This document shows positions 1 to 12,400 of a stretch of 64,000 nt of DNA, piece by piece. Both the position numbers and the translations under genes were made by a program. The first letter of the stretch is position 1. Each line of letters opens with the position of its first letter. The stretch lies in assembly GCF_017654505.1 (NCBI RefSeq), contig NW_024472122.1:248001-312000 (forward strand). The letters are read 5' to 3'. This DNA is from Polyodon spathula (Eukaryota > Chordata > Actinopteri > Acipenseriformes > Polyodontidae). The notes beneath the pieces were generated by a model. The model ran no database searches. It saw nothing but the letters and a program-made list of their open reading frames with translations, and was not told the DNA's origin.

Positions 1-42
1 TTTAAAATCTCTCCTTTAATCAGCTTAGCTACTTTCAACAAG

Positions 43-45
<3 letters not shown>

Positions 46-80
<35 letters not shown>
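46..80. repeat. poly(A) tract
   Basis: A run of about 35 A lies at the left edge. No A/B-box or other retroposon body can be recognised beside it. The stretch from position 1 to about 580 is probably intron of the gene that follows; I see no exon in it. Confidence 0.8.
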
Positions 81-86
<6 letters not shown>

Positions 87-581
87 AAAGGATCTTCCAT
101 ATACTTTAAATCAGGAACAAAGTAAAAAAAAAATGTACTAAAAACAAATGATTTACAAAAATCACATTTGGTGCTTTTTCCAATGTTAGAAAAACTTTCG
201 TGTGTAACTTTTCAATAAAATGTTACAGCTCAATAAGTATGATAAAGCATTGTTTAAAAAAAAAAAAAACAGCATGGGGAACTAACTGGGAAGTGCTAAA
301 TTCCTGTGTTAGGGTAAGAGTGCAGAGACCCGTGCAATAATCTTACAGCACCCCAGGCTTTACATGAGCCTTAACCACTGTGCAAAAGAGCCGCTGCTGC
401 ATTGTGCTTATAGAGCTCTGCCTCATCTCACCACCAGGGGTCCCCATCCGTCATGTTAGCAGTGCATCACACAGACGCGGTAAATTTTAGTAGGGCTGAC
501 CATTATTTTGTCACCTGTTGTCAGGGGCTATTAACTGATTGACTGATATGATTCTGGAAATTGGCTGTTTTTTTTTTTCAG

Positions 582-2649
582 AAAATCTGATAAAACGAGT
601 CACCCTGAGCGCAGTGAAGGGACTGAACTGTCTTCATTAGTAAGTCCTAATCCCTGATTTAATCATTACAGTTATTTTACTAAGAAAACTATCAGACGTC
701 ATGTTTTTCTATGCAGCTTATCTGGGTAGACAGTTTGTGTTTCTACACAAAGTAGAATACATTGCATTGTTACTTACAGTTTAAAGCAATTGCACGCGTT
801 GTTTTATTATTCCAAGAGACACCAGTCTTGTACAGCTAGAAACGTGCATCTTCTGTAAAACGTGTGTGTTTTGCATTCCAGCCACAGACCACTGCGGAGA
901 ATGAGATTTGGGAGCAGAGTACAAACGCTTCAACTGCCGATCAACCCGAACAACAAATCAACAAAGCTGAAAAAAGTACGCGCTGTTTCTAGTCCAGTCT
1001 TCACTGATACGCTTTTACTAAACACTCAAACGGAGCTCTGTTGTTTTTTAAAGCAGAAAAACACCTTGTAGAACCGAAAGGGTGATTCAGTTTCAGCGTG
1101 ACAGGGGCTGGATGCAGATCTGAAAAATCGCGCACGATTTACAAAGTGTCTTCATTCTCCTTTGTGACTTGCTATAATGTACCACAGTACTATAATATTT
1201 ATGGAAGTGCAGTGTTGTTCCGATTGCTGCTTGTGTTTCGTACTTCAGCTGTCTCAGACAAACGCCAAGGCTGGAGAGATGCGGTAGGGTCCTGGTCTAT
1301 CTGCAATCAGACCATGTATGTACCAGGCAGGATGCAGCAGTCTATCTATTCTAGCACTTTGCTTATCTTGAATGAACACGCAAAATGTGAGGGATAAGAG
1401 ATTCTCAACACAACGAAAGAACAATACTGCTATGAATATGAGTCAAGGCACAATGCCCCCCCCCCCCCAAGATAAATGCTACCAGCAAGTGTGGCAAACC
1501 ATTTCAACATTGAATCCAACAATTTTATTTTTGTAATTCACTTTTTTTTCGATATCAACAATTCTATTTCTGATATCAACAATTCTATTTTTAATATAAA
1601 ATTTAAAGGTGCTCTTTCGATAGCAGCAATTCTGTTTTTGATATGAACAGAACCTTGTTGTGATATCACTAATAGAATTGCCATAAGTAAGAGGTTATGA
1701 ATGACAGGGGCAAGCGCTGTTTACAGTACGGGAGATCATGTGCAGAATGAAAGAGGGCTGGCGTTTTGCAGGAAACGCCGCCGATGCCAAATCTAAAGGG
1801 AAGGCTAAGAGGAAAGCGGGGGAGTCAGACAGACCCCAGAAAGAGGAGTCTCCTGAAACGGGCAGCGTCACAGGTAGGGAATGGGGTTGGGGTTGTGAAA
1901 AGCAACGTCTTGTTCGTGCAAGTCTTTGACCTCAACAGGACGAGAACCCAATTGCGATGCGCATCTCACCTCCTGGAAGAGACAGTCAAGCGCATCTTTA
2001 AATTACAAATATTCAAAAGTAACATCAGCAGCGCCACCTACTGCTCCAGCTCAATTGTAACTATTTGTGGACATGTATGAGAGGCTTGTGCGTCTAAAGC
2101 GTATTTAGAATTGAAAGGAAAATACGGTAACGTAACTAGCATTGACGGGTCTAATCAAAAGAGCATCTTGGGTATACCTATTTACCTATTTTAAGGCTTT
2201 ATTTCATGTGCGTTGTTGCAGATGCTGACAAAGATGACCGCGGGAAAGTGCAAAGAGTTCGGGAGCTCCCCGAACTGCCCGGGATTGCAAGGCGGGTCAC
2301 CCGGAGGCACAGCAGCTCCAACAGCTTGAACGTGTACGACGTGGTCTCTGAGGTCAGGAACGTGTGGCCCCTGGATTCAAGAGCCCTCTGCAAGCAGACC
2401 TCAGGCGGCAGCAACCTCTATGACGAGATACGGACCGTGGAAGTCAGGTGGGGGCCAGAGATGGAAGACAGCAAAACCATCCCGGTCTACACCAATATCA
2501 ACGAGCCCAAACCAAGCGGCCTCTCGCCGCAGCCTCTCGCCCAGGTGGGAGCTGCGGTACCCAGGCCAGAGACTCAAGATATGCCGCTGTATGCGAAAGT
2601 GAAAAAGCCACGGACCAGGGCAGTGCAATCCGAAATTATAATAACCTAG
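582..2649 (+). CDS. 3' part of a transmembrane-adaptor-like phosphotyrosine protein (PAG1/LIME1 type)
   Basis: Four exons keep frame across AG/GT splice sites: 582-639, 882-975, 1772-1873 and 2222-2649, ending in TAA. The start codon and any membrane segment lie left of the window. The visible tail is about 226 residues, hydrophilic and rich in S, E and K. It carries an ELPELP motif and four spaced tyrosines in SH2-ligand contexts: YDVV, YDEI, YTNI (the YxN pattern bound by GRB2) and YAKV. This arrangement is typical of lymphoid raft adaptors such as PAG1, LIME1 and LAX1, which recruit CSK, GRB2 or Src kinases after phosphorylation at the plasma membrane. That family assignment is inference from motif pattern; the exact orthologue is not recognised. 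Two AATAAA signals follow at 2946 and 2956. It is transcribed in the same direction as CEP85, which begins about 600 bp downstream. Confidence 0.55.
1513..1683. repeat. Degenerate ~21-bp tandem units with an inverted terminal unit
   Basis: The unit GATATCAACAATTCTATTT is repeated imperfectly about five times. CAATTCTATT at 1559-1568 and 1580-1589 is matched by its reverse complement AATAGAATTG at 1671-1680, so the array can fold back. It lies in an intron of the adaptor-like gene, between the exons at 882-975 and 1772-1873. Confidence 0.6.
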
Positions 2650-2945
2650 CATGCACGGTACAGCAGAAAGAATAAGACGCGTGGGGGAAAAAAACCCAAA
2701 CATATCCACTGTTATGAATGAAAGCATCCTCAGCTGTTCTTACATAAGGGGTTGTAGTGTCAACACACTCCCTAAACTTAGAGAACATTTACATTCGTTA
2801 GAGGTGTGACGCAATCCAAAATGATCGGTGAATGGTATATACCGCATGTGTTTATCATGTGTGCAGTTGTTATGAATGGTGCCAGGTTATGTTGCTCCAG
2901 TTTATCATTGCTCGATGTTGCCACCTGTTTGCCATCATAGTTGTT

Positions 2946-2961
2946 AATAAAATTAAATAAA
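2946..2961 (+). terminator. Polyadenylation signals of the adaptor-like gene
   Basis: Two AATAAA hexamers (2946-2951 and 2956-2961) lie about 300 bp after the stop codon at 2649, giving a short 3'UTR. Confidence 0.6.
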
Positions 2962-2996
2962 ACTACATGCTTGTTTCTTTTTAAGCTTGTAACTCT

Positions 2997-2998
<2 letters not shown>

Positions 2999-3064
<66 letters not shown>
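2999..3064. repeat. (AT)n microsatellite
   Basis: About 33 perfect AT dinucleotides just after the adaptor-like gene. The reading frame of alternating Y and I that crosses it is an artefact of the repeat. Confidence 0.95.
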
Positions 3065-3067
<3 letters not shown>

Positions 3068-3375
3068 GATAGTGCAGAATATTGTAGCCCCACTCCAGCC
3101 CCAGTTTACAGAACTATTACAAAATGCAGTAAAAATATAAACACAATATAAGGTATCCACATTATTTCTAGAAACTGACACATTTCAACAAAAGGCGTAT
3201 GCATATTTTGTGTAAATCCCACATTAATATTTGAGGTGTCAAAATATTACAAGGGTAATTACGGTAATGTTATACCTCTGGCAACATTTTCTGGTTAACT
3301 TGTTTGAGTGGATTACGGTAAACCACAATCTGCGTTTGACGGCGACGGACATTCTCCTGCTTTACAGTTGGTTTG

Positions 3376-3545
3376 GCTTCCAATTAAAACAGAGATTTTA
3401 GGTCGACTTGTAAGTGACACTTCTTTGGTCCTATCACAGTGCGCTGAAGGCGGTTGGTTGCTATGATAGACGGCGAAATCACCGAATTCGAATCCGCGTT
3501 GGGCGGGACTTGAATTCATATAAAGCCAGAGCAGAGACGGTTGGA
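3376..3545 (+). promoter_or_regulatory. Putative CEP85 core promoter
   Basis: Upstream of the presumed non-coding first exon lie a CCAAT box (3380-3384), two cell-cycle homology region-like hexamers (TTCGAA 3487-3492, CTTGAA 3509-3514), a GGGCGGG stretch beside the second one and a TATAAA (3519-3524). CHR elements are bound by the DREAM/MuvB complex and time G2/M expression, which would suit a centrosomal gene. The hexamers are seen; their function is inferred. Confidence 0.45.
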
Positions 3546-6445
3546 AGAGAATGAAAGTGTGTCCGAATATCTCCGGCGAAGTTGTTTTTTATTGTCTTCG
3601 TATACTTTACCCAAAGAAGTGAGTCAAACGATAAACTCAGCAGGTAAAGCCCTGTATTGATTATTTAGCATATGATCGTTCGTATCGTAGCTGCATCACA
3701 GAAAGGGTACACGATACAGTCAGAAATGATTACAAAATAAATCTAGTTTGCCCTGTTCACTGAGCGAGTGGTTTGTAAATAAGATATTCGTTGATGGATT
3801 AGGTAGAAGCCGTATCGATCTCTCTTTGCTATTCTCACCTGAAGAGCCCTTTGAGGTATTCACGCTTGTGATTTATAATGATTGTTTAGTCGTCCAATAG
3901 TTACCACATCTCTGTTTTTCTGTTTATAGCTTCTAAAATAATGCTAGATTAAAAAACAAAAAAACTACTTTTTTTTTTTTTTTTTGTAATGCGTGTAAAT
4001 AATGAAAAGGTGGGCAGTGTGCGCCACGACTACGTAGTTTGAACTAGCTGTATATAAATGTTATACCTACTGTAGTTTATATTAATTGTGTTGTGTGTTA
4101 TCTGTAAACATAATATAGTACTGACCCTCTACTTTTAGGTTCCTTTGCCATTTGTCTGTGGTTGCCAGAATATTTACAAAATCCGTTTTTCAGTTTCATT
4201 TGATTTGTAACGTACTGTACGATTGTTCAGTTTCCAGTATGCTGTGTCGTGTACTTTCTTGCTCATCTTGTGTACTGCCGGCTTCATCATGTCTGCATAG
4301 ATACTGCGAAAAAGTTTGTGTTCAAAATACGTATGAGAACAAAGGTTTAAGTAGTAAGCTATAGGGTGCAGGACTTAGATTTGCCAAGAACTTGCATTCA
4401 TTTTCTGTTAATTGAATTGTTGCATCTGTCAAGTTGAAACAGTGTTTTTAATGTTGACAGATCTGTCAAAAAGGACTCTATAGAGAGCAGCTGTTCAGCA
4501 CAAAGCTGGCTAGTATTACATCTGGCAAACCTTTAATACAGACAAGCCATATAACAATCGGTAGGACAGTAAAGAGATATATTTATGAGCCTGGATCGAG
4601 TACAAGCTGTGCATGGAATGGGCATTTTTCAATTGGTCTTTAATTTGGATTTATGATATTATTGTTTTGTTAACTTTTCTAAATGTTTGCCGTCCTTTGT
4701 TATATTAAGTAATCTCATTCTTCTCCTTCCCAGGCAGTGGTTGCTGAGTTGCACGTACTCCTAGGGACCTTCCAAACACAGAGCCTAAGCTCTTGCTTTG
4801 AAACTGGGCTCGGCCTCATTAAAAGTAAACGCGGTTACTTTAAATATGCCGCTTCCCATTTGAGTTATGTCACACCATGTGGTGGAAATGTATTTCTGTG
4901 CTGGCTCTGGACAGTGTCATCTTTAAAATGTGCTGTATGTTTCCACTTGAAATTTCTTAAGTTTGAAAACCACAGGTTGTTTACAGTTTTGCTACATGGA
5001 GATCTGTGTGATTGGATATCTGGAGGTCCTAGACCTGTCTAGTGAGTGCTGTATTCTACATGGAGATCTGTGTGATTGGATATCTGGAGGTCCTAGACCT
5101 GTCTAGTGAGTGCTGTATTCTACATGGAGATCTGTGTGATTGGATATCTGGAGGTCCTAGACCTGTCTAGTGAATGCTGTATTCTACATGGAGATCTGTG
5201 TGATTGGATATCTGGAGGTCCTAGACCTGTCTAGTGAATGCTGTATTCTACATGGAGATCTGTGTGATTGGATATCTGGAGGTCCTAGACCTGTCTAGTG
5301 AATGCTGTATTCTACATGGAGATCTGTGTGACTGGATATCTGGAGGTCCTAGACCTGTCTAGTGAGTGCTGTATTCTACATGGAGATCTGTGTGACTGGA
5401 TATCTGGAGGTCCTAGACCTGTCTCTAGTGAATACCACAGTATAACAGACTAAATTCAGGACTTCCCCAATCTGATTCTGCGCCTTGAGGGAAATGGGGG
5501 TTAGATGGAAGATGTGCCCAACTTTATTTGGCTCACTGTGTCTCTCTCCAGCCCATATCTTATTTGCCAATCCCTATTCACTATTACTCTATTTATTACT
5601 GGTAAAAACATTTCTGGGTTACATGGTAACACAGGGATTTTTTCAATTAGACAAGTTTAATTTAAAGATTTAGATTTTTTTTTATGAAATTATCTAAGGC
5701 TAGCAAATACAGTTTTGTGATGTCCAGTCTTAAACATTTTATGAATAGGGTTCGGTATATGGTCAGTTTTAACTGGGTCTTCAGCAGTACATCAGGGGCT
5801 GGGGGTAAAAGGATGTAGAACTGTCAAGCCTCATGCAAACAGGTGATGGCTCTGTGATTCCCTAGTGTACGGTATTTATTTATTCCGAATGTTGGTACAC
5901 GCTGATACTTTCCATTACCTAACAAGCAACTCAGAATAGTGAGCAGGGGGGCCCTGTATGAAATGGGATCTGCTGTAAATAGAACACACTTGTTGTGACA
6001 TGACATCTACTGAGGTACACTTTGTACCATCTACTGAGGTGCACTTTGTACTGTGTAATGGAAGACTGCAACAGTACTTAAACTGCTTCTGCTTGCTAGA
6101 CTTCATAACAGACTTTCTCTTGTGACTAAATCTTGCCGCATATTTTAAGGTAAGGGTGGGTAGCAGATTGAATGCAGTGTTTCCTGATGCAGCCAAAGGA
6201 ATTGGTAAGTCTAGCAAAGCAACAGATTGTGCTCAGCAATGACAGTATAATGAAACACATTTAAATCTGCAGTTGCTAAACACGTTGCACATGAAGTAGA
6301 TTCTGTTTAATCTGGATCTTTTACATACCCCTTGGCTGCCTTTCACCCTTGATGTTTTCAGTACACAGTTTGGTCCTGCTGTTTTCATTCTGTAATTGAC
6401 GTATTGACAGTTGGCTGTATTCAGGGTTTCTCTTTCTATCCTCAG
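3546..6445 (+). other. CEP85 5' leader exon and intron 1
   Basis: The leader probably runs from about 3546 to 3642, where CAG|GTAAAG makes a donor. Intron 1 ends at the AG before 6446. It holds the 64-bp minisatellite and little else. A polypyrimidine-AG at about 4735 could mark an alternative untranslated exon, but no coding frame supports it. Confidence 0.4.
4992..5436. repeat. 64-bp minisatellite, about 7 copies
   Basis: Units start at 4992, 5056, 5120, 5184, 5248, 5312 and 5376, each opening CTACATGGAGATCTGTGTGA. Copies differ at only a few bases (AGTGAGTG or AGTGAATG; GATTGG or GACTGG), so the array is young or homogenised. Each unit contains AGGTCCTAGACCT, whose 5-bp arms AGGTC/GACCT are inverted. 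The period is not a multiple of three and the array is intronic (CEP85 intron 1), so it is not coding. Confidence 0.95.
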
Positions 6446-6460
6446 GTGCTAGTGCATGGA

Positions 6461-9400
6461 ATGGCCTCCTCTAAGAGGCACCAAGATCTGATTTCCCAGC
6501 ACACTAACCAGGCAGGTGAGTATCTCCAGGGTTCAGGGTTCGAGGTGGATTCAGGATCATGGCTGGGTTGTCCTCTTGAAACCCTAAATTTTATCAGCTT
6601 GTTTGTAACTCTTTTTAAAGCATTTCTAAATCTCTTGGAAATGGTCTTCCGCATTTAGGCAGTTCAAGGAAAGGTCTTGTCTAATATGAAAATGTGAACA
6701 ACTAGCTCGCACATTAACTTCATGCAGTGTTTGAATTTAAGATTGAGTCACTGTTTTCCATCTTGAAGTTCTAATAAACGTAACATCACCTAAACCACTC
6801 CTATTAAAGCTACTTTCAGAAATGTAGTTTATTATTCTGCAGAAGCATGACCGCACCTTACATTTGTCTGTTCCTGAACTTAAGCCATGTCTCTGATTTA
6901 AGAAGGCTGGGATGAACGTGCACTTGTAGGGTAAATGCACAGATCCTTTCAGAACTATTAAAAAATATAATGGTGCTTAATCTGTTGTAGTGTGGCTTTC
7001 CTCTTGTAACATGCCACAGCAATACCATGTTCCTTTAACTAAATGTTTATGTACATTTACTTTGATGCAAAAGGAAGCTTCCCAGCTATGGAGTGGAAGA
7101 CCCCTGCCATCTCAGATAAGTTCCAGAGTCGCTTTGGAAGGTGCCCCAGCACAGCTGACAGTGGGGACACTGGCTTGGGAACCACCCCTTCTGACAGCAC
7201 TGAAGGTGAGCTACAACCTGAACTCTATTCCAGGACTGTGAATGCTATTGAACCTTGTTGTGGTAATGCTTAAATATGTATTGCATTATTGCAGAATGTC
7301 CTCCCAGGCACATCTCAGGAAACAGGTCTAGGTTAACAGTATGCATCTTAGAAATATGTCATAGCATGAAATTATATTTGAAGAACTGCCTCTTGTAATT
7401 GTATGCAGAGATGTTTGGAATATTGCTCTGATGCAAACTTTTGTCCAGTAGACAATTTCATTTCAACAAGGTGTCTCAATAAGCAGTGAGGGATCTCTGG
7501 CAGAGAGGCCAGCTGTGTGCTTGCTTACGAAACTGTCTCCATGCTGTATAGCGTTTCTCTTGATCGAGAAGAAACATAAGCTGTCCTGCTGCTTCACATC
7601 AGCTGAGTTGTGTAGTAAATTCTAGGTCCTCTGTTTATTTGTGCTGAAGCCACTGTATTAAATGCAGAACCCAGTACGTTTGGCAGCAAGTTAATTGCAC
7701 TAGTGTTTTGTAAAGACGCTGATCTAAGGAAGCTAGCCTGGATCATTGAGTGCCCCTCCCCAGTATGAATTACCTGGAAGCTCTCTGTTTTTAGGCAGGC
7801 GTTTCATTTGTTTCTTTATTGTGTTTTTTCGTACAAAGGCAAAGGGTAATGGTGTTTGCTACTGCAAGCAAAAACACCACAGTCCTAACCTGAATGCTCA
7901 CCAGCATTTCCTGTTCAGTAAGAATTTCTCCTTGTCTTGAAAGTAACGATCAGTCTGAATAACCCCGTTGGGCATTTTAAGGTCTTGTCTTCAACAGGGT
8001 AACACCCTTTTTATGTTCACGTTTTATTCCCTCTTATGTCTTTGACGCCGGCAGTTTCGGGGCTTCTTGCATTTCACCCTGTTCTGAGAATAGTGCATCT
8101 TGTTTTCTAAGACCAGTGTATTGTGCCATACACCTTTAAAAAAATGCAGGACCTGAAATAACAGGCAGCAGTCAGTCCGGCCCCAGTTCAGTGTAACCTG
8201 AGAGTGAGCTATTAATATCTCCAGCCTTTCAGTGCGTGTTCCGCTGGTATTGAAGTGGGGAAAGGGATAATGACAGTTATCCCTCACCTTCCTTCCTTCG
8301 TCAATTCTGTTTCCTCCACTTTTGTAAAATCTCAGTGGAATTCAAGGTGATTTTGTGTGTTTTGAGTGCCCCATGGGTAAATCCAGAAGAGGCTGTTGGC
8401 GCCATTAAACGTATCCGTGCTCTGACTCTACTTTTGCAGTACAAATAACATTTCCAAAACTTTTTTTTTCAAAAAAACAAGGTAAGTGGGCTTCAGTTGC
8501 AAACTTAAAAAATGATCAGTAGCAAAATTTAAAAACAGAGCTAAATAAACTGTAGCGTTCCTTTCATAGTCAAAGTATGACTGCTTGAATGCTAATACTG
8601 TTTGCAGTCAAAGTAACTGTTACAGTTAAACACAGTTGCACATAATAATTGCTTGATTTAAACTTCTAAAGAGGTTTTGGTGCTCTAATTGAATGTAGTA
8701 CCAAAACTATCTGTACTGTATCAGGTATAATCTATTTAACAATGGTGCATTGGAGTGTAACGCTTGGTACGGTATCTGTTTTTAAATGTGCAGATTTCAT
8801 ATCAGTCATGCTACATGTAGAGCGGCCAGTTAAAGATTTATTTGAAATTAAAACTGCATTTTATTTATTACTTTCAGAACTGAGCATATTTTGTTATAGT
8901 ATATATGCATATTTGATCTTGCGTCCTAAACCAAACATGCATTTTTACTGCTGACACCATTATGTTGCATTGCGAATGTTGCTTAAAATAATTGTTGTAT
9001 TGTAGATTTCTGCAGTTCCAGTGATAGCGCCTCCTTTCAGCCCATCAGGACCCAGATCTCAATCCCAACAGCCCATGTCATGCCTTCCACTGCAGGTATT
9101 TTGGCACAAATGAACAGCGCTGCTCAGGATTCTAGAGACTCGAGAACAAAATCCTCTCCGCTCTCCAAACCGGACCCTCCCAACCTGGATATGGGCGGCA
9201 TGTCTAATGGAGACGTGAAATCCGCACCTGTCGATTCCGTGAATCGTTACCGGACTCTTGTGAACGAACTGGAGTACCATTCTCTGTTTCCCAATGCTGA
9301 CAAGTCTTGTCTGGATGAATGTGGAAAATTCAACAGGCCTGCTATAGAACCAACCATGAACCAGTCTGCACTGTTGGACACTTTTTACGGTGACCCGCGG

Positions 9401-12400
9401 TTCAGAACGGAGACCAGTAATCATGGAGAGACAGGCAAGGACAACTACGGCTCCTTAGACCGGCCATACAAGACTCTCCCTGAGAGTAAGACTACCTCCT
9501 TGGCTGGGAATGTGTACGGGCCACAAAACGGTTTCTTGCCAAATTATTCGAACTCTGCGCTGAATGCTGGCAGTGCCTTCGCTGGTCAGCAGGCTCTCCA
9601 GTCTCAGATGTGGATGAGGGAGCAGATGAACACCAAAGGGTACGATGCCAGAATGCCAGACAGGTCATGTGACCTCGCTGCCTGGCAGCATCAGCAGCAG
9701 CTTGAGAGTATTCGGTTACAGGTGGAGCAGATGCAGGTAAGAAGTCCCATCTGGATTGTGTATATGTGAAACTGTATGAAAACAGGCACCAAAAGGTGTG
9801 AAATATTATCAGTAGTTTTGACACTAACATAAGGGATTTGATCTTAAAATATAGGTTCAGGTTTGTGTGTGGTGTTTTATCAAATACATCTGATCAATTG
9901 AAAGAACCCAGTGTGTATCTTAGTTTGGACTAAAGACTTTTTCGTGGAATTGAACTTTTTGTTCTGTATTAATTTCAGTTAAGCGCAGGCTCTCGACCGT
10001 ATCCTTCCCTCTACCCCTCTGCCCTACAGCAGGACACCAGTAAGTGGGATGCTCTCATTAGAGCCAATGAGAGCCTACTGAAGGAAAAGGAACTGGTTAT
10101 TGACAGGCAAGTCCATGTGCTTTGGCACTATTTACTGTGAAATTAGTGGTGTCGTTTCTATGAAAATAAACATGATGCACATTGTTTTTGCTCAAGTTGC
10201 GTGGATATTAAAACAAGTCTATCATAAGGCATCTGAGGGGTGCTTTCGTTTTAAGATCTTAATGTAGGAATGTGCATTTGTGTCCTACACTATTCAAGGT
10301 TTGAAATGGGACATTTTTATTTTTTTCTATTCTAGACAAAAGCAACAGATCTCTCAGTTGGAACAGAAGGTGAGAGAGAGTGAGTTGCAGGTGCACAGTG
10401 CTCTAATTGGACGGAACCCTTCCTACAACGACGTCTACCTATTGAGACTGCAGGTAAGCTTAAACACTGCCATTGCTTTGTAACTAGTTTCTGGTTAAAT
10501 TGATTCGGAACCCTATTAGAGAACACTTTTGTTTGTATGACAGTTTTGACTCTCTGCTCACAGGCCTGACACAGAATAGAATGCATGAGAATTCATGTGC
10601 TATAAGACAGACTGTTGTGTACCACTCAAATCATCAGAACAAAGCTAGAAGCAGTGAAGTGAAATGAATTGCCAGAAGACTGTTTCTCACACCGATGAGC
10701 TCTTTCAAATGGAAATCCGACTGCAGATCTTGTACTTTTCAATTCCGCCCGCAGGAGGCCCAAAGGGAGAACACGTTCCTCAGGGCCCAGTTTGCTGAGC
10801 AGACAAGCGGCTTCAACAAGGAGAAGGCTGAAGCAGAGAGGAAACTGGCTGCAGTGGAGGCTGAAGTTCGGAAGTTCAGCGAGACTTTGAAAGAAACCGC
10901 CCAGAAGCATTCTGAAGAAATGAAGAAACAAGAGGAACGGGTAGGAGACTTTGGAAACGTGTTCACTTTGTTAAAAGGAAATGGGTGTGCTGTCCTTTAT
11001 ACAGGTGATTACCTCCCAGCATATTTAGTATAAAGAAATAAATACAGACCAGAGTCAATCTCTAACGCATCATCCTGTTGAACAGCAGTAATCGTTCCTG
11101 CTTTAGATTCTGTGTATCGCTCATCTTGACGAAACCATCAATCTCCGTGCAAGCAAAAAAAGACCAGAGCCTTTCTATAGCTGCATATTTTAGCAGCTCT
11201 TTTTGAAGGAAAACGCACACAGTATTTACACTAGCAGTGATAGTAATTTACAGGTAACCCTAGATTTTGTATTTAGGAGACTGAACTTCAGAATAAAGGT
11301 AATAGGTTGGTAACCTGTTTTTGCTGCAGGTCCGAGGGAGAGACAAACACATTAACAGCCTAAAAAAGAAATGCCAGAAAGAGTCTGAACAGAACCGAGA
11401 GAAGCAGCAAAGAATAGAGACGCTGGAGAGGTACCTGGCAGACCTGCCAACACTGGAGGATTATCAGAAACAGAGTAACCAGGTAGAGGAGGTTGAAATC
11501 AATATATACTCCTGTGCTCATCACATCCTGGGGGATGTGATCTTCATTTTAAAATCATGGGGACTTCTGTAATTAGAGTTGTGGCAGCTGCCATACTAGT
11601 GGTGTTGTGGCACAATTAAGTACAGCTTGCATAATTGTTAGAATTGCTATATTCAAATTAACAGAAAGTAGAACAACCAGCATTGCATGGTGTGGTTGGT
11701 GGGTGTTTTTAAACGATGGTCATCCCAAAACCTTTGTCTTTTAGTTGAAGGAACTGGAGAGGCAGTGCGGCCAGCTGCAGGACACGGTGTCCGATTTAGA
11801 GAGGAAGCTGGGCGAGGCACGGGCTCAGTGCAGGGAGAGGGTCGCCCAGCTGGAGAGCCAGAAAGAGAAGGAGCTCGAGCTGATCTCGCAAGTGCACAGG
11901 TAGACTTGAGGGGCTAGGCTGCACCAAACAACAATGTGATTGATCAGTGCAGACCCCCAGACAGCTGCAACTTTCTATTGCTGTTGCACAACATTGTTTT
12001 AAACCTAATTCTGTTATACAGTAGCATTCTGCGTTATCAGCTTCATTAGAAGGACATACCATACCAGTAAAACATTTGAAGCAAGCCTTTACTTTTATAG
12101 GGGGTATATACAGTATAGTCTTGCATGCCTAGACATTTTGTCACTAAACATTATTTGATCCTCTGACTGTGAACCATGACCCCACCTGCAAGAAGTATTC
12201 CAGAATATCACTGAGCTGCCTTCGATATCGGTTTTATAAATGTGATCTAACAAAATAAGTTTTCTGTAGTGCTGGATTTGCTTTGTGTTTCTGTTTTAGC
12301 TTGCAGGAGAAGGTGGAACGGAGCCTGGAGGATGGGGACAGGTTGCCAATGCTGGACATGGAGAAGCTGAAAGCAGAAAACTCCTCTCTCAAAGAGGAGG

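Noticed and set aside
2981..3181. Open frame with a Y-I repeat
   Set aside because: Created by the (AT)n microsatellite. The same applies to frames at 18676-18870 and 21037-21496.
4992..5436. Regular repeats that might suggest a CRISPR array
   Set aside because: Units are contiguous 64-bp copies without unique spacers, inside a vertebrate intron; this is a minisatellite.
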